DNA from: Candidatus Companilactobacillus pullicola
GTDB lineage: Bacteria > Bacillota > Bacilli > Lactobacillales > Lactobacillaceae
Length of the DNA stretch: 43,137 nt
Direction: 5' to 3'
Assembly (NCBI GenBank): GCA_019116025.1
Contig: DXCM01000018.1
Coordinates: forward strand, 1-43,137
The position numbers and the translations under genes were made by a program. Below the pieces are notes generated by a model. It searched no databases, had not been told where the DNA came from, and was given only the letters and a program-made list of their open reading frames with translations. Of the stretch, positions 23,271 through 31,835 are shown in pieces (the first letter of the stretch is position 1; each line of letters starts with the position of its first letter).

Positions 23271-24194
23271 TTATCCCTCCATTAAGTTTATTGTTTGAGT
23301 ATTTTGCTGACTTAAATTATTTTTCTTTAATACGAGCATATCCATTCTTTCACCACTAACAATTGCAGGTTCCACACCAATATATGGAAGCTTTAATAGC
23401 AAATTCTTGAAAAAATTTTTATCTTTAAACTTTAAAATATTCTGTGGCAAATCAATATCCAAAATTGCTCCTTGATCTCTTAACCTTGTCCATAAATCAG
23501 CTATATCAGATTGCGTTATAGAATACTCTTTACCATTCTTTTCGTTTGTTATCGCCATAAATGAACCTGCAGTTTCATCTATAGAATCCTGATTATTTGA
23601 GATAACAACATGCCTATCAGCAAGATTAAAATTACTACCATCTTGAACAGATATAAAATCGTTCTTAAACTCATTCAAGCTTAAAGACTTCGGCTCACTT
23701 TCAATCCATTTTCTCATTGACTTTATATCTTTATATTCTGGTTCCTTTTCCCACCCCGTATATATATGGATATAAACTTTAATGGGTAGTTTTCGCAAAT
23801 ATTTCTCCATGAGTGGCTTAACTTCCTTTTCCCAATCTAAGCCACCATTTCCTGTACCCAATTGTGGAAAAGATATAGATTCTATTCCTTTTTCACTATA
23901 GGTTTCTACGAATTTTTTTAAACCTTCATCTATATATTCTATTTTCGATTTATTACGCCAATTTTTTTTAGTTGGAAAATTAAGAATCCACTTATTGGGT
24001 GTCTTATACAAATACAATTTTCCAATAGTTAAACTTCCGTTATCACAAAAACTTTGATATTTTCTAAACATATCTGGATAAAGTTTTTTGAATTGTAAAG
24101 CAATACCTTTACCCATGACACCAACAGTATTTACTGTATTTACGAGTACCTGAGCCTGACTATCAAAAAGATTCGATTCGACATATACTAGCAT
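23271..24194 (-). CDS. darG: DarG macrodomain antitoxin
   Basis: A 307-residue protein. Residues 1-155 are a macrodomain: VLVNTVNTVGVMGKGIALQF, the loop NFPTK with Lys76 (as I recall, the position of the catalytic Lys in DarG), and the ribose-binding FPQLGTGNGGLDW. It removes ADP-ribose from DNA. The C-terminal part (about 190-307, including ITQSDIADLWTRLRDQGAIL) is likely to bind and block DarT directly, as in other DarG proteins. The start at 24194 has GGAGG nine bases upstream; earlier ATGs do not. Confidence 0.88.
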   Translation of the reverse strand: MLVYVESNLFDSQAQVLVNTVNTVGVMGKGIALQFKKLYPDMFRKYQSFCDNGSLTIGKLYLYKTPNKWILNFPTKKNWRNKSKIEYIDEGLKKFVETYSEKGIESISFPQLGTGNGGLDWEKEVKPLMEKYLRKLPIKVYIHIYTGWEKEPEYKDIKSMRKWIESEPKSLSLNEFKNDFISVQDGSNFNLADRHVVISNNQDSIDETAGSFMAITNEKNGKEYSITQSDIADLWTRLRDQGAILDIDLPQNILKFKDKNFFKNLLLKLPYIGVEPAIVSGERMDMLVLKKNNLSQQNTQTINLMEG

Positions 24195-24304
24195 TCGCTT
24201 TTTCCTCCAGTATGAATACATAAAATCTAGAATCAATTCTTATAATATTACGAATTAATTAAGTATTCTTACTTTCTACGCCAATTTATTCTATATTTAC
24301 AAAT

Positions 24305-24346
24305 AAAGAGCATCTCTAATTTTTATCAGAGATGCTCTTTTATTTT
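24305..24346 (-). terminator. Terminator of guaA
   Basis: AAAGAGCATCTCT pairs with AGAGATGCTCTTT around a TAATTTTTATC loop. The A run on the plus strand gives T on the minus strand, fitting guaA. Confidence 0.8.
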
Positions 24347-24356
24347 CTATGGAATC

Positions 24357-25922
24357 CTATTCCCACTCTATTGTTGCGGGCGGCTTAGAAGTAATATCAT
24401 AAACTACACGGTTGACATGATCTACTTCGTTTACGATTCTAACTGAGATCTTTTGAAGTACATCCCAAGGAATCTTAGCGAAGTCAGCTGTCATACCATC
24501 AATAGATGTAACGGCACGAATTCCGATTGTGTAATCGTATGTTCTACCATCACCCATGACACCAACACTTCTGATACCTGGCAAGACTGTGAAGTATTGC
24601 CAAATCTTTTCATCTAGGCCATTCTTTGCGATTTCGTCACGAAGAACCCAGTCACTATCACGAACGATTTGTAACTTGTCTTCGGTAACTTCACCGATAA
24701 CACGAATTCCAAGACCTGGGCCTGGGAATGGTTGACGCCATACTAATTCGTGTGGCATACCTAGTTTTTCACCTAATTCACGTGTTTCATCCTTGAACAA
24801 TGTACGTAAAGGTTCGATCAACTTAAAGTGCATGTCCTCTGGAAGTCCACCAACGTTATGGTGAGATTTAATTGTTTGAGCAGTACTTGTACCACTTTCG
24901 ATAACATCAGTATAAAGTGTACCTTGTGCTAAGAAGTCAATACCATCAAGCTTTTGAGCTTCATCGTTAAACACTTGGATAAACTCGTTACCGATAATCT
25001 TACGTTTCTTTTCTGGATCAGTTACGCCAGCTAGTTTGTCTAAGAAGCGTTTTTGAGCATCAACTTTGATGATGTTCAAACCAAACTTGCCTTCCAAACT
25101 GTCCATAACTTGATCGGCTTCATTCTTACGAAGAAGACCATGATCAACGAAGATACTTGTCAATTGTGTACCGATAGCTTTGTGTAGTAAAACACCAACA
25201 ACAGAAGAATCAACACCACCGGATAAACCAAGAAGAACCTTCTTGTCACCAACAGTTTCACGAATCTTTTGAATTTGTTGTTCAATGAAATCATCCATTG
25301 ACCAGTTAGCTTTTGCTTCACAAACGTCGAATGCAAAATGCTTCAAGATTTCTGAACCGAATTCAGTATTTCTAACTTCGGTATGGAATTGCACACCGTA
25401 CATCTTACGTTCATCATCAGCGATTGATGAAATAGGTGCGTTCTTACTTGTAGCAACTACTTTAAAGCCTTTTGGAGCTTCTTTAACAAGGTCACCATGA
25501 CTCATCCAAACGTATTGTTTTTCAGGTAAGTCTTTGAATAATACAGCATCTTTATCAGTAACTGTAATATCAGCGTGACCATATTCACGGTTACTTGCTG
25601 ATTCGACTTTACCGCCAAGGTTATAAGACATCAATTGCATACCGTAACAAATACCAAGAATAGGAATACCTAACTTGTAAATGTCTTGGTCGATTGTAAA
25701 GGCACCCTTATCGTAGACACTATCAGGTCCACCAGAAAGGATAATACCTTTAGGATTGATTTCTTTAACTTCTGCAGCAGTAATAGTATTTGGTAGTAAT
25801 TCAGAGTATATGCCAATATCTCTGATTCTACGAGTAATCAATTGATTGTATTGACTACCGTAGTCTAGAACAATGATGCTATCAGCATCTGGCCATTGCT
25901 TGCTCAAATCAATTTCCCCCAC
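24357..25922 (-). CDS. guaA: GMP synthase (glutamine-hydrolysing)
   Basis: Converts XMP to GMP in the last step of guanine nucleotide synthesis. The 521 residues comprise a class I glutamine amidotransferase (catalytic Cys92 in GICYGMQLM; later HGD and FHTE motifs), an ATP-pyrophosphatase domain with the PP-loop [12 protein letters not shown] near residue 235, and a C-terminal dimerisation domain ending PPATIEWE. Length and motifs are complete. The start has GGGGGAAATTG upstream. The 58-base space before it is too short for a purine riboswitch, and none is seen. Confidence 0.98.
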   Translation of the reverse strand: MGEIDLSKQWPDADSIIVLDYGSQYNQLITRRIRDIGIYSELLPNTITAAEVKEINPKGIILSGGPDSVYDKGAFTIDQDIYKLGIPILGICYGMQLMSYNLGGKVESASNREYGHADITVTDKDAVLFKDLPEKQYVWMSHGDLVKEAPKGFKVVATSKNAPISSIADDERKMYGVQFHTEVRNTEFGSEILKHFAFDVCEAKANWSMDDFIEQQIQKIRETVGDKKVLLGLSGGVDSSVVGVLLHKAIGTQLTSIFVDHGLLRKNEADQVMDSLEGKFGLNIIKVDAQKRFLDKLAGVTDPEKKRKIIGNEFIQVFNDEAQKLDGIDFLAQGTLYTDVIESGTSTAQTIKSHHNVGGLPEDMHFKLIEPLRTLFKDETRELGEKLGMPHELVWRQPFPGPGLGIRVIGEVTEDKLQIVRDSDWVLRDEIAKNGLDEKIWQYFTVLPGIRSVGVMGDGRTYDYTIGIRAVTSIDGMTADFAKIPWDVLQKISVRIVNEVDHVNRVVYDITSKPPATIEWE

Positions 25923-25980
25923 TTTTTTTATTTATTCTATTGTATACGAAAATTAGTTCCATGTCATATATTGTTAACGC

Positions 25981-26907
25981 TTAATATTTTCTAAGATAAA
26001 TTTTGTCGATCTGATGATCCTCAGATTTGTGCAAAATAAGGTCAGCACGGTTCCTAGTTGGCTTGATATAATCGCGCAAATTAGGGTAATTGATCGTATT
26101 CCACACATTCTTTGCCATATCCATCGCTTCAGTTTCAGGAATCTGAGTGAATTGATAGTAATAACTGTTAGGATCATTTCTCGCCAAATCCAATAGCGTC
26201 TCAAAACGATTTAAGAACCATTCCTCAATATCATCGACTTCCGCATCAATATAAATTGAAAAATCAAAGAAATCACTGACATAGATTTGTTCGTTCTGAG
26301 GCAATTGTAGTACATTTATCCCTTCTACGATCAAAATATCTGGATTATCTAACTCCTCATATTTTCCTGGAATAATATCATAAATGTTATGTGAATATAA
26401 AGGATAACGTATTTTGCCGCCACGAGTTTTGACTTCACCCATGAAATCCAACAGCTTGGACATGTCATATGTCTCTGGAAATCCTTTTTTATTCATTAAA
26501 TTGCGTTCTTTCAAAACTTTACTGGGATATAAGAAACCGTCAGTCGTCATCTGAGCCACATTATATTGTGGATATGAACGCTCCAACATAATTTTCAACA
26601 AACGAGCCGTTGTACTCTTACCTACAGCAACTGAACCGGAAACACCAATTACAAATGGAACTTTTCGAGGCTTACTATTCAAAAATTCATTTTTTAATTT
26701 GGTTAATTTGCGATAGTTCTTTAAGTAAATATGTAGTAAATGGCGAATTGGTGCGTACACCGAACGAACATCATCGATTGAAATTTCATCGTCTAAAGAC
26801 TTGATCTTCCGCAATTCTCCATCAGTAATGGCTTGTTTCTTATACTCGCCATGAAAGTTTTCCCATTCTTTTCTTGAGAACTCATCATAGTTAGCTAAAC
26901 TTTGCAT
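25981..26907 (-). CDS. coaA: Type I pantothenate kinase
   Basis: Phosphorylates pantothenate, the committed step of coenzyme A synthesis. The 308 residues match the prokaryotic type I (CoaA) enzyme: P-loop GVSGSVAVGKSTTARLL near residue 89, MTTDGFLYPSKVLKER, PETYDMSKLLDF, YDIIPGKYEELDNPDILIVEGINVLQ, and a basic C-terminus. It is divergent from the SGNH-hydrolase gene and upstream of guaA on the same strand. CoA supply is relevant to the acylating aldehyde dehydrogenase of the cut operon, but no direct link is visible. Confidence 0.96.
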   Translation of the reverse strand: MQSLANYDEFSRKEWENFHGEYKKQAITDGELRKIKSLDDEISIDDVRSVYAPIRHLLHIYLKNYRKLTKLKNEFLNSKPRKVPFVIGVSGSVAVGKSTTARLLKIMLERSYPQYNVAQMTTDGFLYPSKVLKERNLMNKKGFPETYDMSKLLDFMGEVKTRGGKIRYPLYSHNIYDIIPGKYEELDNPDILIVEGINVLQLPQNEQIYVSDFFDFSIYIDAEVDDIEEWFLNRFETLLDLARNDPNSYYYQFTQIPETEAMDMAKNVWNTINYPNLRDYIKPTRNRADLILHKSEDHQIDKIYLRKY

Positions 26908-26999
26908 ATTGTTAAACCTACCTAATATAGTAATTAACTTTTATTTATTTTCTGGTATTCTAGTATAGTATAGAACTTTTTTAAAAAAGGAAATAATAT

Positions 27000-27581
27000 A
27001 TGAAGAGAATAGTATTATTTGGGGACTCAACCTTGATGGGTTTACGTGACGGTAAAGCTACCGATACATTGGCTAAGCGCATCCGCAAAGATTTTCAAGG
27101 CTATGAAGTTATTAATATGTCGATTGCCGACTACAAAACCAATAATGCTATGACACGAGTTGATCGCGTAAGAAAATTAAATCCTAGGATCGTTATTTTA
27201 GGATTTGGTATCAATGATATTTCAGTAGATGATGAAATTAAGCCTGGTAAATTTGCTGCTAACTTGATGAGTATGATTGATCTACTAGGAAATCAGAGGG
27301 TTATTCTACTTTCTCCACCATTCACCGATTGGCGCAAAGATCCAAAACGACCTTGGACTCGCCAACTACAATTTGAATTGGTGACGGAACATTTGAGTAA
27401 ACAACTAGACGTATCGTATATCGATTTGTTGCACAATATGGCAAATAGCGCTAATCTGGACAGTTTGCTACAAGCCGACGGTTTGCACTTTACCAAACAA
27501 GGTTATAATCTTTTAGAAGACGAATTAATACCAGAAATTAAAGCCACACTGGCCAAACAAATTGAGTTAGTGTCGAATTGA
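27000..27581 (+). CDS. SGNH/GDSL-family hydrolase
   Basis: A 193-residue soluble esterase-like protein. Block I is FGDSTLMG with the catalytic Ser; block III is LGFGINDIS with the Asn; block V is ADGLHFTKQGYNLL with the Asp and His. No signal peptide is seen, so it is probably cytoplasmic. The natural substrate (lipid, acetylated sugar or thioester) is unknown. It overlaps the ribosome-binding region of the next gene, with which it forms an operon. Confidence 0.88.
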   Translation: MKRIVLFGDSTLMGLRDGKATDTLAKRIRKDFQGYEVINMSIADYKTNNAMTRVDRVRKLNPRIVILGFGINDISVDDEIKPGKFAANLMSMIDLLGNQRVILLSPPFTDWRKDPKRPWTRQLQFELVTEHLSKQLDVSYIDLLHNMANSANLDSLLQADGLHFTKQGYNLLEDELIPEIKATLAKQIELVSN

Positions 27582-27592
27582 AGGAGCACTTT

Positions 27593-28228
27593 ATGGAGTT
27601 AAATATTCCTCAAAAATATTTTATTTTATCGTGTAATGAAAAAGGTAGTATCCGAATCTTTAAGAATACCAGACGTCGTGCCTATCTAGCTGAAAGCTCA
27701 TTTTTTGATTTAGCTTTAAACGATATCATCGATCTAACTGACAACAGTGTCATCATTAACAAAGTTTTGCCTGACGACAAGAAGTACCTCAACGAGTTCT
27801 TCCAGATCATCAACAAGAACCAAGGTAAAAGTGTCACTCATGTTTTGAGAGCCATGGCTACAAATGAAAAAATCACACGAATCATTTACAACGAAATTGG
27901 TGACTCACTCGTCAACAAAGTCGATGTAACTAAAGCAGTTACGGGATTAGTTTTCAAAACAAATAACTATTTACCTAACCGCAGAGTGAAACGTGAATTA
28001 GTAGCTGATCTAAGAAAAGAAATTCTGACGGCGGATAAAATTTCTCCCGAAGCCTTTGCTTTATTAGCTACCCTCTATGGTAACCACGACTTGAAATTCT
28101 ACTTCTCACAATTCGAACAGAAACAATTGAAAGATAAGATTGCTCTTTATCAAAAAGATCCAACTTATGACAAATTGTTTGAACTGTCGCAACGTTTGAA
28201 TCGTGTCACACTAACCTTATTAAGTTAA
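27593..28228 (+). CDS. GPP34-like (GOLPH3-type fold) protein
   Basis: A protein of about 211 residues. The N-terminus MELNIPQKYFILSCNEKGSI followed by AYLAESSFFDLALNDIIDL and later a long helical region (VKRELVADLRKEILTADKI, ALLATLYGNHDL) resembles the GPP34/GOLPH3-like family, which in eukaryotes binds phosphoinositides; the role in bacteria is unclear. I start at ATG 27593, 8 bases after GAAGGAG. The assignment is moderate. Confidence 0.55.
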   Translation: MELNIPQKYFILSCNEKGSIRIFKNTRRRAYLAESSFFDLALNDIIDLTDNSVIINKVLPDDKKYLNEFFQIINKNQGKSVTHVLRAMATNEKITRIIYNEIGDSLVNKVDVTKAVTGLVFKTNNYLPNRRVKRELVADLRKEILTADKISPEAFALLATLYGNHDLKFYFSQFEQKQLKDKIALYQKDPTYDKLFELSQRLNRVTLTLLS

Positions 28229-28269
28229 ACAAAACTGCTTTATTGATTAATATATGCAGCATAAACGCG

Positions 28270-28381
28270 GAGCATAACATAACTTTTTCCGCTTAAAACA
28301 AATAGGACCAGGTAATCAAAATACGATTACCTGGTCCTATTTGTTTTAATACTCGAAAGCTGAACATGTTATGTCCCGCTC
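28270..28381. repeat. Large nested inverted repeat, bidirectional terminator and possible relative of the structured repeats
   Basis: A perfect 23-bp inverted repeat (28295-28317 with 28325-28347; arm starts AAAACAAATAGGACCAGG) has a 7-base loop. Outside it CATAACAT (28273-28280) pairs with ATGTTATG (28366-28373). Flanking motifs, GGAGCA near the left end and AGCTGAAC before the right arm, recall the repeat at 37224-37395, but the second hairpin is missing. It lies between convergent genes and should also end both transcripts. Confidence 0.65.
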
Positions 28382-28382
28382 T

Positions 28383-29381
28383 CTAGTATTCGTTATTCTC
28401 AATTTTATCAATAACTTTACGTGCATCATCCGTTGTCTTTGTCTGCATCAAATCATTTCTAATTTCAGCGGCATGTTTCATTCCACGAACATAAATCTTG
28501 AAGAAACGTTGCAATGGTGCAAAATGACCCGGAATTCCTTTAGCCACAAATTCATCGTACAAATCGAGTTGGTAACGCAACAAATTCAAGAGTTCAGTAC
28601 TTGAATGTTGTTGTGGCTCTTTTTCAAAGGCAAATGGATCAGAGAAAATTCCTCGTCCAATCATAATTCCATCCACACCAGGATGTTCTTGCGCTAGTTT
28701 GATTCCATCCTGATAATTCATGATGTCACCGTTGATTTGTAACAATGTATCTGGTGCAATTTCATCACGCATCTTAACTAGATCGTCGATCAATTCGTAG
28801 TGAGCTGGAACTTTACTCATTTCTTCTTTAGTTCTGACATGAACTGTTAAAACAGGAACTTGTTGTTCCAATAAGAAAGGAATCCATTTCTTATATTCTG
28901 AGATTTCACTGAAGCCTAAACGAGTTTTGACACTGACTGGCAATCCAGCTTCACGTGCACCCTCAATAACTTCTTTTGCAGTATCAAAATGACGAATTAA
29001 ATCACTACCACTGTGATTCTTAATTACAGCAATATCAGGACAGCCAGTATTAATGTCGATAGCTTCATAACCTTGTTTTTTCACTTCTACGGCTGCTTTG
29101 GCGAAATCTTCACCAGAGTTACCCCAGAGTTGAACAATTGGTTTAGGATCCTCTTTAGGGTCAATATACAATCTCCCCTTAGTTGCTTCTTTAGCCAAAG
29201 GATGCGTGATGGCTAAAGCATTTGTAAATTCAGTATAAAAAACATCCGGAGCAGCGGCTTTTTCAACCACTCTTCTAAAGACTGATCCGGTTACAGCCTC
29301 CATTGGTGCCAAGCTGAAGAAAGGACGATTTTCCTTCTTAGCTTTCTCGGCAATGCGATTCCAGTAAGTTGACTGGGTCAC
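28383..29381 (-). CDS. dus: tRNA-dihydrouridine synthase
   Basis: An FMN enzyme of the Dus family that reduces uridines in the tRNA D-loop. Visible are the FMN-site start FSLAPMEAVTGSVFRRVVEK, the loop INTGCPDIAVIKNHSGSDLI with the catalytic Cys, VKTRLGF, and the phosphate-binding GDIMNYQDGIKLAQ and DGIMIGRGIFSDP. The cysteine loop differs from the usual GCPV--V of DusB, marking a diverged subgroup common in lactobacilli. I prefer the GTG start at 29381 (VTQSTYWNRIAEK) with GGAAGTGAGAGA upstream; a TTG at 29408 has no ribosome binding site. It stands alone and is divergent from the small membrane protein. Confidence 0.9.
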   Translation of the reverse strand: MTQSTYWNRIAEKAKKENRPFFSLAPMEAVTGSVFRRVVEKAAAPDVFYTEFTNALAITHPLAKEATKGRLYIDPKEDPKPIVQLWGNSGEDFAKAAVEVKKQGYEAIDINTGCPDIAVIKNHSGSDLIRHFDTAKEVIEGAREAGLPVSVKTRLGFSEISEYKKWIPFLLEQQVPVLTVHVRTKEEMSKVPAHYELIDDLVKMRDEIAPDTLLQINGDIMNYQDGIKLAQEHPGVDGIMIGRGIFSDPFAFEKEPQQHSSTELLNLLRYQLDLYDEFVAKGIPGHFAPLQRFFKIYVRGMKHAAEIRNDLMQTKTTDDARKVIDKIENNEY

Positions 29382-29481
29382 TCTCTCACTTCCAATCAAA
29401 GTTTTCAATTACAATACTCTCAACTATACCTATTTCAAAAGGTCATGTGCAAGTTTTTACTCTGTTTTATCTGATAGTATT

Positions 29482-29524
29482 CTGCACAAAATCCTTGAGA
29501 ATGTTATAATGTAAGCGTTAACAA
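29482..29524 (+). promoter_or_regulatory. Promoter with perfect cre site
   Basis: A TATAAT -10 box (29505-29510) has a weak CTGCAC -35 box 17 bases upstream (29482-29487). Overlapping the end of the -10 and the start region is ATGTAAGCGTTAACAA (29509-29524), which fits the cre consensus WTGNAARCGNWWWCAW at all 16 positions. CcpA bound here would block the promoter of the gene at 29561. Confidence 0.8.
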
Positions 29525-29560
29525 TTAAACTATTTATTTATATTTAAGGGGGAAAAAGCC

Positions 29561-29800
29561 ATGGAAAATAAAGAAACAAATTCAGAAAGAATCACTAGAC
29601 TAGTGATGACCTATATTTTTGTTTTCGTGGCAGTATTCCTAGGATTATTTGCACTTTACTTCCACTTCACAACTAATATGTCAGTTACATGGTTAGTACA
29701 ACTATTATTTGTGGATCTATTGTTATTAATCTTAGCTATTTTAAAGCCATTATTCGATATTACTGTTGATTTCTTTAAGGATATTATTAAGAACAATTAG
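29561..29800 (+). CDS. Small two-span membrane protein
   Basis: A 79-residue protein with two hydrophobic spans (LVMTYIFVFVAVFLGLFALY and LVQLLFVDLLLLILAILKPL), hydrophilic ends, and no recognised family. The start has AAGGGGGAAA upstream. The perfect cre site in its promoter suggests it is repressed in glucose. Function is unknown; a small regulatory or stress-related membrane protein is a reasonable guess. Confidence 0.75.
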   Translation: MENKETNSERITRLVMTYIFVFVAVFLGLFALYFHFTTNMSVTWLVQLLFVDLLLLILAILKPLFDITVDFFKDIIKNN

Positions 29801-29852
29801 TAATCTTTTGGGCGACATTTGACTAAATATACCGTCTGCCACAACAAATATT

Positions 29853-29924
29853 AAAAGAACAGTATTTATCAAGTGTTCATGGTATGTAAATATACCTGAA
29901 TTTCTTAATAAATACTGTTCTTTT
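29853..29924. terminator. Long-stem bidirectional terminator
   Basis: AAAAGAACAGTATTTAT (29853-29869) pairs perfectly with ATAAATACTGTTCTTTT (29908-29924). The loop holds a second small hairpin, GGTAT/ATACC. It separates the small membrane-protein gene from the convergent TetR gene. Confidence 0.85.
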
Positions 29925-29946
29925 TTATTTAAAAATTATTTTCAGA

Positions 29947-30447
29947 TCACTTTTTTCCAGTTTTAAAGACTTGATCCAAATAGCGATAATCAACAAAGGG
30001 ATTATACGGTTGATGAGTTCTTTCAATCCACAAATTAATAGCCTTAATGCGGCCGATAAAAAAGAAACGGTCCAATTCGGTTTTATCTGATTGATCTTCC
30101 ATAACGGTATCAATGATAAATTGAAAAAATCCCGTCCGAAAATCAGCGTCATTACTTTGAAGTGACAACAAAGGCAATAACTCCCGATTATTAATTGTTG
30201 CTACAGTAGTAAAAGGATGATCAAAAAAGTCATCCATCTCAAAATTCGAATCAGTTCGTTGACTGTTCAAATACTGATTCAACAAGTCATACTTATCATT
30301 GAAATGAGTATAAAAAGTAGAACGATGAATCATCGCTTGTTCAGCAATCTCATTAATAGTGATTTTACTGAAAGATTCTTTAGTCAACAAATCCCTGAAT
30401 CCTAAGTAAATTAATTTCTTGGTTCTTTCATTTTGTAAGTTAGCCAA
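29947..30447 (-). CDS. TetR-family transcriptional regulator
   Basis: A 166-residue repressor-like protein. The N-terminal helix-turn-helix is clear: LIYLGFRDLLTKESFSKITI, NEIAEQAMIHRSTFYTHF, then NDKYDLLNQYL. The C-terminal ligand domain is short, as in the group of TetR proteins (TetR_C_8-like) often found in lactobacilli. The probable start is TTG at 30447, with AAAAGGACG upstream. It is divergent from an SDR gene, which is its likely target together with itself. Confidence 0.87.
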   Translation of the reverse strand: MANLQNERTKKLIYLGFRDLLTKESFSKITINEIAEQAMIHRSTFYTHFNDKYDLLNQYLNSQRTDSNFEMDDFFDHPFTTVATINNRELLPLLSLQSNDADFRTGFFQFIIDTVMEDQSDKTELDRFFFIGRIKAINLWIERTHQPYNPFVDYRYLDQVFKTGKK

Positions 30448-30532
30448 AATTGTCGTCCTTTTCTACAATTAATCGACAGTGTCTATTATTACTACATCAT
30501 CGAATTATTATACATGGTTTAATATTTCTACG

Positions 30533-30550
30533 GTGTTATATTATAAACAC
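30533..30550. promoter_or_regulatory. Possible TetR operator between divergent genes
   Basis: GTGTT-ATATTATA-AACAC is an inverted repeat that includes a -10-like TATA segment in the promoter region of the SDR gene. Its size and place fit a TetR-type operator. A shorter dyad, GACAGTGTC, lies near 30474. Confidence 0.4.
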
Positions 30551-30607
30551 GTTCTAAGGATAAACCAATGAATTTTTAAATTAATTAGTAAAAAGGAAGT
30601 ATTTTAA

Positions 30608-31516
30608 ATGCGTGTATTTATGACTGGAGCCACAGGTTACATTGGGACATTAGTTGCCCAAGATCTGATCAATAATGGAATAGAAGTTTTAGGATTAACT
30701 CGATCACAAAGAAGTGCCGACAAACTAACCAAAATGGGTGGAGTTCCAGTAATGGGAACTTTAGAAGATATAGATACTTTGAAAACTTCAGCCCAAAACG
30801 CCGATGCTGTTTTACATTTAGGCTTCGTCAACGACTTTGAACATTTTGCTCAGGCTAGTCGTATTGATGCCCAAGCAATTGAAAGTTTTGGTGAAGTATT
30901 GAATGGAACTGATAGGCCTCTGATCGTAACCGCTGGAACGGCAGGACTTGATCCTAATCACGTTTTAACAGAAAAAGATACTGGTTTTGAGGGTGTAGAA
31001 AAAGTGATGCCTCGCCGCTCAGAATTTTTAGCCCGAGAATTAGTAGACCAAGGTATTAATGCCTATGTAGTCCGTTTAGCACCATCAGTTCACGGTAATG
31101 GTCGTTATGGAATCATTTCAATGATCATTGCCCAAGCACAAAAGACCGATAAAGTTCCTTATTTCGGTGATGGACAGAATCGTTGGAATGCAGTCAATTA
31201 TCAAGATGCAGCCAAATTATTTGTTAAAGCCTTAGATTATGCTTTAAGTGACAACCATTCATTACATATCTTTAATGCAGTAGGTGAAGGCCAGACAAAG
31301 ACCATTGAAATTGCAAAAGTTATCAGCCAAAAACTGAATTTACCATTAGAATCACAACCTAATATTGATTTTGATAGTCTATCCGATGAAGATGCATTCA
31401 ATGTAAATAATCTCTTTGGTTTAGACATTCCAGCTGATAGTAAATTGACTCAAAAAGAACTTAATTGGCAACCTATTAATCTAAGTTTAATTGCCGATTT
31501 GGAAAAGAACTTATAA
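30608..31516 (+). CDS. NAD-dependent epimerase/SDR family protein
   Basis: A 302-residue extended SDR. The Rossmann start MTGATGYIGTLVAQDL (GxxGxxG) is intact, followed by VLHLGFVN and IVTAGTAGL. The usual YxxxK pair is not clearly seen (PRRSEFLARELVDQG is at its place), as in atypical SDRs of the NmrA-like or nucleoside-diphosphate-sugar epimerase group. The substrate is unknown. It is divergent from a TetR gene that probably represses it. Confidence 0.8.
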   Translation: MRVFMTGATGYIGTLVAQDLINNGIEVLGLTRSQRSADKLTKMGGVPVMGTLEDIDTLKTSAQNADAVLHLGFVNDFEHFAQASRIDAQAIESFGEVLNGTDRPLIVTAGTAGLDPNHVLTEKDTGFEGVEKVMPRRSEFLARELVDQGINAYVVRLAPSVHGNGRYGIISMIIAQAQKTDKVPYFGDGQNRWNAVNYQDAAKLFVKALDYALSDNHSLHIFNAVGEGQTKTIEIAKVISQKLNLPLESQPNIDFDSLSDEDAFNVNNLFGLDIPADSKLTQKELNWQPINLSLIADLEKNL

Positions 31517-31541
31517 GATTAAGTAATAGAATATTGCCGTC

Positions 31542-31618
31542 AAAAAATAGCGTCTATTCTGAATTTCAATCCCTACTGAAAACGTAGAGACCAACATTCA
31601 AGAATAAACGCTATTTTA
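31542..31618. terminator. Long-stem terminator after the SDR gene
   Basis: AAAATAGCGT (31544-31553) pairs with ACGCTATTTT (31608-31617), and the stem continues inward through TATTCT/AGAATA with single mismatches. It lies just after the SDR stop codon. Confidence 0.75.
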
Positions 31619-31659
31619 ATTTCTAAGTTAAGTGAGATAAAGATAAAACACGTTATTCA

Positions 31660-31827
31660 GTCCGGAGCAACAAGAAAATTGGCTCAGCCATGAGATTTAC
31701 CTTAGCGATTTATCGCTTAGGTAAAGGCCGAGCTTGAAGATCCATGAATTTGCACAGAGTGCAAATTTATTAGCTTCCAGTCGGCCCATGGCGTTCCAGC
31801 CAAATTTTCTTGTTGCGGAGGACGGCA
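31660..31827. repeat. Structured repeat, copy A (three-way junction)
   Basis: A 168-bp intergenic element with ends GTCCGGAGCA and TGCGGAGGACGGCA. Outer stem: 31667-31684 with 31798-31816 (one bulge). Inner closing stem: GCCATG (31687-31692) with CATGGC (31787-31792). Hairpin 1: 31696-31725, 14-base arms with one mismatch. Second arm: GGCCGA (31726-31731) with TCGGCC (31781-31786), capped by hairpin 2, AATTTGCAC/GTGCAAATT (31747-31767). The fold is shared with the copy at 37224-37395, while the stem sequences differ. It ends 9 bases from the stop codon of the HelD gene. Confidence 0.8.
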
Positions 31828-31835
31828 CCCTTCAG

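Noticed and set aside
25923..25980. Purine riboswitch before guaA
   Set aside because: The space is only 58 bases and lacks the conserved purine-riboswitch blocks.
31660..31827. Insertion sequence remnant
   Set aside because: No transposase frame; the internal stems and shared fold with 37224-37395 are better explained by a structured element. A non-autonomous element stays possible.
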